Source of the DNA: CAVVAL01 sp963742725
GTDB lineage: Bacteria; Actinomycetota; Actinomycetes; Mycobacteriales; Cryptosporangiaceae
NCBI GenBank assembly: GCA_963742725.1
Contig: CAVUMX010000001.1
Coordinates: forward strand, 2,046,001-2,110,000
Direction: 5' to 3'
DNA: 64,000 nucleotides
Each line of letters begins with the position of its first letter. The stretch's first letter is position 1. Below the pieces are notes generated by a model. It had not been told where the DNA came from. It made no database searches and saw nothing but the letters and a program-made list of their open reading frames with translations. A program made the translations under genes and the position numbers. Below, piece by piece: positions 17,587 through 25,519 of this stretch.

Positions 17587-17850
17587 GTGCCCAAGTCCCG
17601 CGTACGTAAGAAAAAGGTCTACACGCCGCCGACGGACGTCCGGCCGGCCACTGGGATCAAGAAGTCCAAGCCTAGCCCGCCATGGGTGCCGTACCTCGCG
17701 GTCTCGCTGATCGTGATCGGCATCGCATACCTGGTCACGTACTACATGAGCCAGGGCGCCTACCCGATCGAGGACATCAAGTACTGGAACCTCGCGGTAG
17801 GCTTCGGCTTCCTCGTCGGCAGCCTGGGCGTCTTCACGCAGTGGAAGTAG
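17587..17850 (+). CDS. crgA: Cell division protein CrgA
   Basis: The protein is 87 aa with a basic N-terminus (MPKSRVRKKK) and two transmembrane helices (VPYLAVSLIVIGIAYLVTYY and YWNLAVGFGFLVGSLGVFTQW). The length, lysine-rich start and second-helix signature match CrgA, an inhibitor/scaffold of FtsZ-ring and septal wall assembly in actinomycetes. GTG at 17587 follows AGGAGA. Its position near the origin, divergent from DUF881, is conserved. Confidence 0.94.
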   Translation: MPKSRVRKKKVYTPPTDVRPATGIKKSKPSPPWVPYLAVSLIVIGIAYLVTYYMSQGAYPIEDIKYWNLAVGFGFLVGSLGVFTQWK

Positions 17851-17918
17851 CCCGCCCGACCCAGGTCAGGGTGTCCGATTAGTCCGCTAATCACACCGAT
17901 GTAGTTCCGTCCCCAGAG

Positions 17919-17964
17919 TTGTCCACAGGTGTGGAAATCCAGATCTGTGGACAACCTGTGGATA
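17919..17964. promoter_or_regulatory. DnaA-box-like pair near crgA
   Basis: TTGTCCACA at 17919-17927 matches the actinomycete DnaA-box consensus, TGTGGACAA at 17946-17954 is the same box inverted, and TGTGGATA follows at 17957-17964. They lie between the crgA end and the thiolase stop. Binding is inferred only. Confidence 0.45.
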
Positions 17965-19104
17965 TCAGGCCAGGTTTTCGAGGATCGTGGCGTTGGCCAT
18001 CCCGCCGCCCTCGCACATCGTCTGCAAGCCGTACCGCAGGCCGTTGTCGCGAAGGTGGTGGACCAACGTCGTCATCAGGCGTGCCCCGGACCCGCCCAGC
18101 GGGTGACCGAGCGCGATGGCGCCCCCGTTCGGGTTGAGCCGGGCGGGGTCGGCGCCCGTCTCGGCCAGCCAGGCCAGCGGCACGGACGCGAACGCCTCGT
18201 TCACCTCGTAGGCGCCGATGTCCCCGATCGCCAGGCCGGAACGCTTGAGCGCCTTCTCGGTCGCCGGGATCGGCGCGGTCAGCATGACGACGGGGTCGTC
18301 GGCCGCCACGACGGCTGTGTGGACCCGCGCGATCGGACGCAGTCCCAGCGCCGCCGCGCGGTCGCTCGTCATGACCAGGAGAGCGGCCGCGCCGTCCGAG
18401 ATCTGCGACGCGTTGCCGGCGGTGACGACACCGTCCGGCTTGAACGGCGTCTTCAGGCCGGCGAGCGTCTCCAGTGAGCCGCCGCGCCGGATTCCCTCGT
18501 CGGCGTCGACAGCGCCCACCGCGACGATCTGCGCCGTGAACGCGCCGCTGTCCTGGGCCGCCGCCGCACGGGCGTGCGAGCCCAGGCTGTACTCGTCCAG
18601 CTGCGTACGGGACAGGCTCCAGCGCTCGGCGATCATCTCCGCGCCGACGCCCTGGTTGAACAGGACGTTGTCGTACCGGGCCATCATCATCGGGCCGAAC
18701 GGCAGTCCGGGGCCGTTGATGAAGTTCGAGCCCATGGCCACCCGGCTCATCGACTCGACGCCGCCCGCCACGACGATGTCCGCCTGGCCGCTGATCACCG
18801 CCGCCGCCGCGAAGTGCACGGTCTGCTGGGACGAGCCGCACTGCCGGTCGACGGTCGTACCGGGCACTGATTCCGGCCAGCCGGCAGCCAGCGCCGCGTT
18901 CCGGCCCACGTTCCAGGCCTGCTCGCCGACCTGGCTCACGCAGCCCCAGTAGACGTCGTCCACCAGCGCCGGGTCGAGGCCCGTCCGTTCGATCAACGCC
19001 GCCAGCACGTGCGCTGACAGATCGACCGGATGGGTGTCGGCCAGACCGCCGCCACGCCGCCCCACCGGAGTCCGGACTGCTTCCACGATCACCGCGTCGC
19101 GCAT
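17965..19104 (-). CDS. Thiolase (acetyl-CoA C-acetyltransferase family)
   Basis: The protein is 379 aa. The nucleophilic cysteine lies in VDRQCGSSQQTVHFAA, with VVAGGVESMSR, NEAFASVPLAWL, GGAIALGHPLGGSGAR and a C-terminal CEGGGMANATI holding the second active cysteine. It catalyses thiolytic cleavage of 3-ketoacyl-CoA, or the reverse condensation. ATG at 19104 begins MRDAVIVEAVRTPVG; the longer open frame upstream lacks thiolase homology. It is unlinked to the acyl-CoA genes at 25.5-34 kb. Confidence 0.94.
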   Translation of the reverse strand: MRDAVIVEAVRTPVGRRGGGLADTHPVDLSAHVLAALIERTGLDPALVDDVYWGCVSQVGEQAWNVGRNAALAAGWPESVPGTTVDRQCGSSQQTVHFAAAAVISGQADIVVAGGVESMSRVAMGSNFINGPGLPFGPMMMARYDNVLFNQGVGAEMIAERWSLSRTQLDEYSLGSHARAAAAQDSGAFTAQIVAVGAVDADEGIRRGGSLETLAGLKTPFKPDGVVTAGNASQISDGAAALLVMTSDRAAALGLRPIARVHTAVVAADDPVVMLTAPIPATEKALKRSGLAIGDIGAYEVNEAFASVPLAWLAETGADPARLNPNGGAIALGHPLGGSGARLMTTLVHHLRDNGLRYGLQTMCEGGGMANATILENLA

Positions 19105-19166
19105 GGTTACTCCCTGGTAACTTCGCCTCCCCCGATCGTAGCCCGACTCATAGCTAGGGTGGGCGG

Positions 19167-19580
19167 ATGACGGAACGGGAATGGCGGGTCGAGCGGAAGA
19201 CCACAATCCTCAAGGCGGTGGCGGCCGGGGTCTTCGTGGTGCTCGCCGTGTTCGTCGCGAGCGATGTCCCCGGACGGGTACTCGGGCTCGGTGTCGCCGC
19301 CGCGCTGACCGCGTTCGTCGTGCGGGATCTGGTGGCGCCGGTCCGGCTGGCGGCCGACGCGCAGGGCGTCACCGTGGTCACCGGCTTCTCGTCCCGCCGG
19401 CAGATCCCCTGGAGCAACGTTGAGCGCGTGCGCGTCGACACGCAGCGCCGCCTCGGGCGCCGTATCGAGTTGTTGGAGATCGACACGGCCGAGCGCCTGC
19501 ACCTGCTCAGCGCCACGGATCTCGGCACCGACTGCGACGAGGTGGCGGCCGCGCTCACCACCCTCCGCACCGGCCGCTAG
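19167..19580 (+). CDS. PH-domain membrane protein
   Basis: The protein is 137 aa with two transmembrane helices (ILKAVAAGVFVVLAVFVAS and VLGLGVAAALTAFVV), then a bacterial PH-like domain. The signature is VTVVTGFSSRRQIPWSNVERVRVD. This is the actinobacterial low-molecular-weight antigen 6-type PH domain. The ATG is 62 bp from the divergent thiolase start. Function is unknown; the domain suggests a membrane-associated scaffold. Confidence 0.85.
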   Translation: MTEREWRVERKTTILKAVAAGVFVVLAVFVASDVPGRVLGLGVAAALTAFVVRDLVAPVRLAADAQGVTVVTGFSSRRQIPWSNVERVRVDTQRRLGRRIELLEIDTAERLHLLSATDLGTDCDEVAAALTTLRTGR

Positions 19581-19593
19581 CCCGGACCGCCCC

Positions 19594-20526
19594 TCAGATG
19601 GCGAGTTGGGCGGTCCGGACCAGCACCAGAACGACCAGCACCACGCCGACGGCCACAAGGCCGGTGACCTGGATCGCCGTCCGCTGCGGACCCTTGGGCG
19701 CGTAGGCGAGCACCAGCCCCGTGAGCGCACCGACGATCAGCCCGCCGAGGTGGCCCAGCCAGCTGATGTTGCTGATGAACAGGCCCAGCCCGAAGTTGAG
19801 GGCGATCAGCAGGAGCAGGCCGCGCGGGTCCTGGTTGAGCTTGCGGAAGAAGAAGAACAGCGCGCCGAGCAGCCCGAAGACCGATCCGGACGCGCCGGCC
19901 AGCGCCACGTTCTGCGCGTCGAACAGGTAGACCGCGACCGAACCGCCGAGACCGCTCAGCAGGTAGACGGCGAGGAACCGCCACCGCCCGACGAGCCGTT
20001 CGACGTCGCCGCCGAGCAGCGACAGCGCCCACATGTTCAGCAGGAGGTGGATGAGGCCGTAGTGCAGGAATCCGGCGGTGACAAGCCGCCAGTACTCGCC
20101 GTCCGCGACGCCGACCACGTCCATCGACCGGTTCAGCGCGAGCGGGATCATCGAGAACCACTCGTACAGGACGGACGAGCCGCCCTGGCCGGTGAGCGCC
20201 CGCATGGCGTTGTCGACGCCGTTGAGCCCCGCGGTGAGCACCGTCAGGACGAAGATCCCGACGTTGAGCCCCATCAGGATCTTCGTGACGAGCCCCTGGG
20301 CGCCGTCCAGGGACCCGCCGAACGCCGTTCGCGCGGCCCGTACCGACTTGTTGCCCTCCCGGATGCACTCCGGGCACTGGAAACCGACAGCCGCCGGCTT
20401 CATGCAGTCGGGGCAGATCGGCCGCTCGCAACGCGTGCAGGAGACGTACGTCTCCCGCCCAGCGTGCCGGTAGCAGACCGGGGCCGGCGCGGCGCCGGCC
20501 CCGGTCTCAGCCCGGTCCTCGCTCAT
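19594..20526 (-). CDS. Rhomboid-family intramembrane serine protease
   Basis: The protein is 310 aa. A cytoplasmic N-terminus carries a B-box-like zinc motif (CYRHAGRETYVSCTRC, CPDCM, CPEC). Six or more transmembrane helices follow, with the catalytic serine in GASGSVFGLLGAL and histidine in GHLGGLIVGAL. These enzymes cut substrate helices within the membrane. ATG at 20526 is 4 bp beyond the cyclophilin stop, so the pair is an operon, and this order next to gyrase is common in actinomycetes. Confidence 0.93.
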   Translation of the reverse strand: MSEDRAETGAGAAPAPVCYRHAGRETYVSCTRCERPICPDCMKPAAVGFQCPECIREGNKSVRAARTAFGGSLDGAQGLVTKILMGLNVGIFVLTVLTAGLNGVDNAMRALTGQGGSSVLYEWFSMIPLALNRSMDVVGVADGEYWRLVTAGFLHYGLIHLLLNMWALSLLGGDVERLVGRWRFLAVYLLSGLGGSVAVYLFDAQNVALAGASGSVFGLLGALFFFFRKLNQDPRGLLLLIALNFGLGLFISNISWLGHLGGLIVGALTGLVLAYAPKGPQRTAIQVTGLVAVGVVLVVLVLVRTAQLAI

Positions 20527-20530
20527 CGGC

Positions 20531-21067
20531 TCAGGCGGGCCGGCGCTCGATCGTGACCGACTCGATCGTGATGTCCTCACGCGGACGGTCACCCGCACCC
20601 GTGGGGGCGTCGACGATGGAGTCGACGATCTTCTTGCTGGCGTCGTCGGCGACCTCACCGAAGATCGTGTGCCGGTTGGTCAGGTGCCGCGTGGAGCGCG
20701 GGTCGACCGTGATGAAGAACTGCGAGCCGTTGGTGCCGGGGCCCGCGTTGGCCATGGCCAGCAGGTACGGCTTGTCGAAGGACAGCTCGGGGTGGAACTC
20801 GTCCTCGAAGCGGTAGCCGGGGCCGCCGCGGCCGCTACCCAGCGGGTCGCCGCCCTGGATCATGAAGCCGCTGATCACACGGTGGAAGACCGTGCCGTCG
20901 TAGAGCGGCTTGCTCGACGTCTCGCCCGTGCCGGGGTGCGTCCACTCACGGGCGCCCTCGGCAAGCTCGACGAAGTTCCGCACCGTCTTCGGAGCGTGGT
21001 TCGGGAAGAGCTTGATGGTGATAGCGCCAGCACTGGTGTTCAGCGTGGCGTAGAGGTCCTCGGACAC
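20531..21067 (-). CDS. Cyclophilin-type peptidyl-prolyl cis-trans isomerase
   Basis: The protein is 178 aa with no signal peptide, hence cytoplasmic. The cyclophilin active-site segment FHRVISGFMIQGGDPLGSG and ANAGPGTNGSQFFIT are present. It catalyses proline isomerisation in protein folding. It uses GTG at 21067 (AAGGAG upstream). It is the first gene of the ppi-rhomboid pair. Confidence 0.95.
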   Translation of the reverse strand: MSEDLYATLNTSAGAITIKLFPNHAPKTVRNFVELAEGAREWTHPGTGETSSKPLYDGTVFHRVISGFMIQGGDPLGSGRGGPGYRFEDEFHPELSFDKPYLLAMANAGPGTNGSQFFITVDPRSTRHLTNRHTIFGEVADDASKKIVDSIVDAPTGAGDRPREDITIESVTIERRPA

Positions 21068-21177
21068 CGGGACTCCTTATCGGTCGTGTTCGTCCCATCC
21101 TGCCACGGTGGTTTTAAAGCACTGTCCCAGCGGGCAGGATGAGAAGGGATCGGACCCATAAAGCTAGGGGGCAAGTC

Positions 21178-21975
21178 ATGGTGTTCCGTCGCAAGGGCGC
21201 GTCGATGACAGAGTCGACCAGCGCCGCAGAGATTGGTGCAGAACTGTCCGCCCGTGCCAGGGACGTAATGGAGCCCCGTATCGAGGCCGCAAGGGACGCG
21301 GTGCAGCCGGCCTGGGAGTCGGCGGTAGCGACGCTGGCCCCGGTCGTCGCAGCCGCGATGGAGGCCCAGACCAAGGGGCGCCGCGCGGCCAAGCGGGTGG
21401 AGAAGAACACCCGGCCCGGCCGCCGTGAGGCCAAGCGGCGCGCGCACGAGGCGTCACTGGCCCTGCGGGGCGAGCGCAAGCGCAGGTGGCCATGGGTGCT
21501 GGGCGCCCTGGCGCTCGGCAGCGCGATCGGTGTCGTCGGCGGTGCGCTGGTCGGGCGTGCCAGCCGTCCGGAGTGGGAGGAGTACGACCCCACCGAGGAG
21601 GGCCAGCGGCGGTCGGCGCTGCGTGACCGGGCCGGCACGGCGCAGGAGAAGATCGCCGGGACCGCGCACGCGGTCAAGGAGAAGGTGACGTCCGCGACCG
21701 GGGTAGCGCGCGAGAAGGCGACGGACGCGGCCCACACCGCCCGCGAGAAGGCGGCCGACGCGGCCCACACGGCCCGCGAGAAGCTGCACGCGGCGCGGGA
21801 GAAGTCCGCGACCGAGATCGAGCAGACGGCCGACGCCGCGGCCGAGGCGACCCAGCGGACGACGGACGAAGCGGCCAGCTCCGCCCGTCACGCCACCGAG
21901 GAGACGCGCGAGGCCGTGCACCACGCGGCCGGTGCCGTCCGGCCGGGCACGGACAACAACAGCCGCCCGGTGTGA
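21178..21975 (+). CDS. Membrane protein with LEA/apolipoprotein-like helical repeats
   Basis: The protein is 265 aa. A helical N-terminal region is followed by a strongly basic stretch (KGRRAAKRVEKNTRPGRREAKRR), one transmembrane helix (WPWVLGALALGSAIGVVGGAL) near residue 105, and a C-terminal alanine-rich amphipathic helix. That helix has repeats such as TAREKAADAAH and TAREKATDAAH, with spacing near 11 residues, as in LEA/apolipoprotein-type proteins. ATG at 21178 follows AGGGGG. I infer a membrane or stress-associated role; no enzymatic domain is visible. Confidence 0.75.
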   Translation: MVFRRKGASMTESTSAAEIGAELSARARDVMEPRIEAARDAVQPAWESAVATLAPVVAAAMEAQTKGRRAAKRVEKNTRPGRREAKRRAHEASLALRGERKRRWPWVLGALALGSAIGVVGGALVGRASRPEWEEYDPTEEGQRRSALRDRAGTAQEKIAGTAHAVKEKVTSATGVAREKATDAAHTAREKAADAAHTAREKLHAAREKSATEIEQTADAAAEATQRTTDEAASSARHATEETREAVHHAAGAVRPGTDNNSRPV

Positions 21976-21985
21976 GCCTGCGGAG

Positions 21986-22012
21986 GTGTCCCGCCCGTCC
22001 GGGCGGGGCGCC
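21986..22012. terminator. Bidirectional hairpin between convergent genes
   Basis: CCCGCCC at 21990-21996 pairs with GGGCGGG at 22001-22007, extended by flanking partial pairs. It lies between the LEA-like gene and corA, which converge. No long T-tract is present. Confidence 0.6.
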
Positions 22013-22014
22013 TC

Positions 22015-23154
22015 TCAGAGCCAGCCGCTGCGCCGGAACGCCCGGTACATCGACGCGCAGACGACGGCCATGAACCCGACGACGAGCGGGTAGCCGTACG
22101 TCCATTTCAGCTCGGGCATGTGTTCGAAGTTCATGCCGTAGACGCCGGCGATCATCGTCGGCACGGCCGCGATCGCGACCCACGCCGAGATCTTGCGCAT
22201 GTCGTTGTTCTGCTGGATGCCGACCTGCGCCAGGCTCGCCTGGAGGATCGACGTGAGCAGGTCGTCGAAGCTGGCTATCTGTTCCGTGACGCGCGCCAGG
22301 TGGTCGGCGATGTCGCGGATGTAGCGGCGTATCTCCAGCGGGACGCTCGGCACCTGGCCGGCGGTCAACGCCTCCAGCGGACGTGCGAGCGGCAGCGCGG
22401 CCCGCTTGAACTCGACGATCTCCCGCTTGAGCTGGTAGATCCGCTGGACGTCGGTGGAGCTGCGGCTGAACACGCCGACCTCCACCTCGTCGATGTCGTC
22501 CTCGATGGCCTCGGTGACTTCCAGGTACACGTCGACGATGCGGTCCGTGATCGCGTGGAAGACCGCCCAGGGGCCGTGCAGCAGCAGGTCTTTCCGGTCT
22601 TCCAGACCCGCGCGGACGCCGCCGAGCTTGCACGCGTCGCCGTGCCGGACGCTGACGATGTAGTTCTGGCCGATGAACAGCATCACGTCGCCGGTCTCGA
22701 CGACCTCGGTGCTGGCGGTGAGTTCCGCGTGGCCCATGTAGCGGGCGGTCTTGAGGACGACGAACGTCATGTCCGCGTACCGCTCCAGCTTCGGCCGCTG
22801 GAACGCCTTGACCGCGTCCTCCACCGCGAGGGGGTGCAGATCGAACGTCACGGCGATGTCGGCGAACTCTTCCTCCGTCGGCTCGTGGACACCGAGCCAG
22901 ACGAACGCGTTGCTGTGCCGGCGCGCCTCGGCGAAGGCTTCCTCGTACCCGATGCGCCCGGACTGGCGGACGCCGTCGACGTAGAGGCCACAGTCGACGA
23001 CGGCCGAACTCTGCGGGCTGGACGTGTCCGACGACTCGTGCCGGTGCATCGGCCTGGGAAGAACCCGGCCGACCGCGCGGACGGGGGCGGCCAGCGCCCT
23101 CGCCACGCCGCGACTCCGTGCGCCATTCCCGTTCCTGGGCGCGTTGCTGGCCAT
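22015..23154 (-). CDS. corA: CorA-family magnesium/cobalt transporter
   Basis: The protein is 379 aa. A long cytoplasmic domain is followed by two C-terminal transmembrane helices. The selectivity signature is GMNFEHMPELKWTYGYP (GMN motif with periplasmic loop), and the last helix ends in basic residues. ATG at 23154 has GGGAGGTG at ideal spacing. CorA pentamers import Mg2+. The first 40 residues are poorly ordered and basic, not part of the CorA core. Confidence 0.93.
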   Translation of the reverse strand: MASNAPRNGNGARSRGVARALAAPVRAVGRVLPRPMHRHESSDTSSPQSSAVVDCGLYVDGVRQSGRIGYEEAFAEARRHSNAFVWLGVHEPTEEEFADIAVTFDLHPLAVEDAVKAFQRPKLERYADMTFVVLKTARYMGHAELTASTEVVETGDVMLFIGQNYIVSVRHGDACKLGGVRAGLEDRKDLLLHGPWAVFHAITDRIVDVYLEVTEAIEDDIDEVEVGVFSRSSTDVQRIYQLKREIVEFKRAALPLARPLEALTAGQVPSVPLEIRRYIRDIADHLARVTEQIASFDDLLTSILQASLAQVGIQQNNDMRKISAWVAIAAVPTMIAGVYGMNFEHMPELKWTYGYPLVVGFMAVVCASMYRAFRRSGWL

Positions 23155-23388
23155 ACGTCACCTCCCGGCTCGCGGTGGACACAGCCGTCCAAGGCTACGC
23201 CGCCTGGCCGGGCACCCCGTGGTCGGCGTCGAAGGATGTCCTGCCCGTCACGAGGCGCGAGGAACATCACGTTTGACAGCGCGCGGACGCTTGGACCTGC
23301 CGGTGGCCACGGGTACACGTCGCGCGTGGTCGCGGGTTCGTGATTGCATCCGAACCAGACCTACGCCCACGCCTTGGAGAGGGATCCG

Positions 23389-23934
23389 GTGTTCGCAGAC
23401 CACGGGGGCAAGACAGCACAGAAAGCACTGCGGCTGGTCGCGGCGGCGCTACTCGGGCTCGCGGCGATCGCGGTGGTGCCGGCGAGCGGCGCCCAGGCCG
23501 TCGATCAGGAGACCGCGCCGACGTTCATCATCTGCAAGAAGAAGCCGGCCAAGGGCCGCATCGACAAGGTAGTGGCGGTGGGCCCGGGCAAGATCTGGAT
23601 CCGGGGCACGATCCTGCCGTGCCGGCCCGCCGGCCCGCGCGATGCCGCCGCGATCGCCGAGATCCACGCGGACAGCAGCGGGTTCGTGGCTGGCGGCCCA
23701 GGCATCGTCCACTACCGGCGGACGGCGTCCGGCCAGTTCAGCCGCATCATCACGCTCACCACCAACACCAGGCGCGTCTGCGTCGCCGACCATCCGGACA
23801 ATGCCGTCGACTGTTACTCCGTCCGGGTGCCGGAGAGGAACGGGATGCCTGGCGTCCCGATCGTCCTGGGGCGCACGACGACCGCCGGCGTGACCGTCCC
23901 CCCGCCTATTGGGCTCTGCGGCTACTGCTGGTGA
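23389..23934 (+). CDS. Secreted protein of unknown function
   Basis: The protein is 181 aa. GTG at 23389 (GGAGAGGGA upstream) gives a signal peptide (LRLVAAALLGLAAIAVVP) with likely cleavage after SGAQA. The mature part has cysteine pairs (FIICKKK, LPCRP, CVADH, VDCYS, LCGYC) and a beta-rich look. I do not recognise the family. It is flanked by the divergent corA and a downstream LuxR-type HTH gene. Confidence 0.65.
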   Translation: MFADHGGKTAQKALRLVAAALLGLAAIAVVPASGAQAVDQETAPTFIICKKKPAKGRIDKVVAVGPGKIWIRGTILPCRPAGPRDAAAIAEIHADSSGFVAGGPGIVHYRRTASGQFSRIITLTTNTRRVCVADHPDNAVDCYSVRVPERNGMPGVPIVLGRTTTAGVTVPPPIGLCGYCW

Positions 23935-24194
23935 CACCAGGTGGCCACCATGCGTAACGGTTGCGAACTTCTGCAATCTGGCTCCAGAACGTGCGTGCAG
24001 ACGGTGACAGCATCCGGCGTCGATGTTGAGCTAGCGGCACGGTGCGGTACGGAGCCGGGGGTGGACCGCGCGGTCCGTGAGTACGACGGCTGGTGGGGTG
24101 AGCTCGGTAACGGGGGGCTTACCCCGCCGGCCAGCGCCGGCGCCCAGTTCCGCACCGTGTGGGCGAACGGACGGAGAATGAGGTGGGAGTCATC

Positions 24195-24518
24195 GTGGGC
24201 GCCGGCAGGACGGACGAGGTGATGTCGCAAGATCCGCCCGAGGAGAGCGGCGAAGACGAGGGCAGCGGCCTCGAGTTCAGCGCGAGAGAGAAAGCGCTCG
24301 TCGAACTTCTCGCCGCCGGCCATACCGATGCGAGCGCCGCCCGCCGCCTCGGGGTCAGCCCGCGCACGGTGTCCTACACGTTGCAGTCACTCATGGACCG
24401 GCTCGACGTCGAGAACCGCTTCCAGCTCGGGCTCGCGCTGGGCACCCTCGGTGCCCAGGAGGTGACGGACCCGTCCCTCCTGGACGAGGACGACCGCCCG
24501 CCCGAGTCGATCGACTAG
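24195..24518 (+). CDS. Stand-alone LuxR/GerE-type HTH DNA-binding protein
   Basis: The protein is about 107 aa. A short acidic N-terminus is followed by a GerE-type HTH at about residues 30-90 (FSAREKALVELLAAGHTD, ARRLGVSPRTVSYTLQSLM, RLDVENRFQLG). There is no receiver or ligand domain. GTG at 24195 with AGGTGGGAG upstream is preferred; ATG at 24222 is possible. It converges on the Panacea operon 12 bp away and may be a local regulator. Confidence 0.75.
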   Translation: MGAGRTDEVMSQDPPEESGEDEGSGLEFSAREKALVELLAAGHTDASAARRLGVSPRTVSYTLQSLMDRLDVENRFQLGLALGTLGAQEVTDPSLLDEDDRPPESID

Positions 24519-24530
24519 CGCCAAAGAGCG

Positions 24531-24827
24531 CTATAGCGGCTGGCTAAGGGTGCAGATGTCGTTACACCGGACGATCCGCGTTGACTCGTAGATCCAGTAG
24601 GAGCAGGTGACGATTGTGCCGCCAACCTGCGTATCGCGGATCGGGCCGAACCAGAGGTTCGGGAACCCTTCCTCGCGGCGCATGCCACGGTACGGGTCCT
24701 CGCTACGACCGATGATCCAGTCGAGCACCAGTAGCCGCATGTCATCGCTCGGCGACTCCCGCGCGATCCATCTGTCGACCATCTCGGGGAACCGAACTAG
24801 CTTCCATCTGAGTGGCTCAGTTCGCAC
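24531..24827 (-). CDS. Small protein paired with Panacea gene, candidate toxin
   Basis: The protein is 98 aa. The GTG start lies inside the upstream gene and overlaps its stop by 11 bp, a coupling typical of toxin-antitoxin pairs. Charged helices (PEMVDRWIARESPSDDMRLL) are followed by a beta-rich half (GGTIVTCSYWIYESTRIVRC). I do not recognise a family. A toxin role is inferred only from the partner and the overlap; an accessory protein is an alternative. Confidence 0.5.
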   Translation of the reverse strand: MRTEPLRWKLVRFPEMVDRWIARESPSDDMRLLVLDWIIGRSEDPYRGMRREEGFPNLWFGPIRDTQVGGTIVTCSYWIYESTRIVRCNDICTLSQPL

Positions 24828-25404
24828 GCGGAAGCCTTGCCAGAACCTCGGCCCGCATGGACAGCAGCTTTTCGCTGTCGTCTAGCTCGTCGGGTTCGAC
24901 CGGCGTCTCTTGTGCGCCCGCCAGCCACTCCTTGACCGCCTCCGAGTCCAGCGGCACTGCTTCCTCGCCGGCGGCTGGATTGCCATCTGTCCGGAAGTAC
25001 TCGCGGATCCACTCTCGCTGGATGGTCACCCGTGCACCTGGTTGGCGGAGAAGGTTGGCAGTCTTCCACGGCGTCTCGCCGTGGGTGAGATTCTCCAAGT
25101 CCTTACCTGTGAGCGTGCCGTACCGGCTGACTACGTAGCCGACTGTATTCAGTTCTGCTTCACCCAGCTGGACGCCGATCAGCCCGGCCTCGTCGGGCGG
25201 CACGCCGCCCTTCTCTTCCTTCCACAGCGTGCCGACTACAGGGCCCATGTCCCAGGCGGACACGGTCTCGGAGAACAGTGGCTCGTCGAAGGCGGCGAGG
25301 TGATGACCCTGGCAGTAGTAGAGCAGCTTGTGCAGCTTCAGTGTTCCGAGGCCAGGCAACCGCTCGCGAAGGGCGGCGGCGACGTCTCTCGCTGATACCG
25401 CCAT
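24817..25404 (-). CDS. Panacea-domain (DUF4065/SocA-like) protein, probable antitoxin
   Basis: The protein is 195 aa. The Panacea/DUF4065 core is clear: LKLHKLLYYCQGHHLAAFDE followed by LFSETVSAWDMGPVV and a Y-GxLTGKDLENLTH segment. Panacea-domain proteins are known antitoxins that neutralise many unrelated toxins, and SocA is a related proteolytic adaptor. ATG at 25404 matches the domain start; the longer frame upstream is not domain-like. Its partner overlaps the 3' end. Confidence 0.82.
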   Translation of the reverse strand: MAVSARDVAAALRERLPGLGTLKLHKLLYYCQGHHLAAFDEPLFSETVSAWDMGPVVGTLWKEEKGGVPPDEAGLIGVQLGEAELNTVGYVVSRYGTLTGKDLENLTHGETPWKTANLLRQPGARVTIQREWIREYFRTDGNPAAGEEAVPLDSEAVKEWLAGAQETPVEPDELDDSEKLLSMRAEVLARLPRAN

Positions 25405-25519
25405 GCGATCAGCATACGGTGGCAGCCGCTGAGGGCGCCTTAACGAAACATGCCACTCTGGTTCGTACATGTGTTCGATTATGCGCTCTTCCGGCGACAG
25501 TTTCCAGCGCGCGAGCTGG

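Noticed and set aside
24119..24367. Minus-strand ORF opposite the LuxR-type HTH gene
   Set aside because: It is Ser/Pro/Arg-rich, and the GerE HTH on the plus strand explains the sequence.
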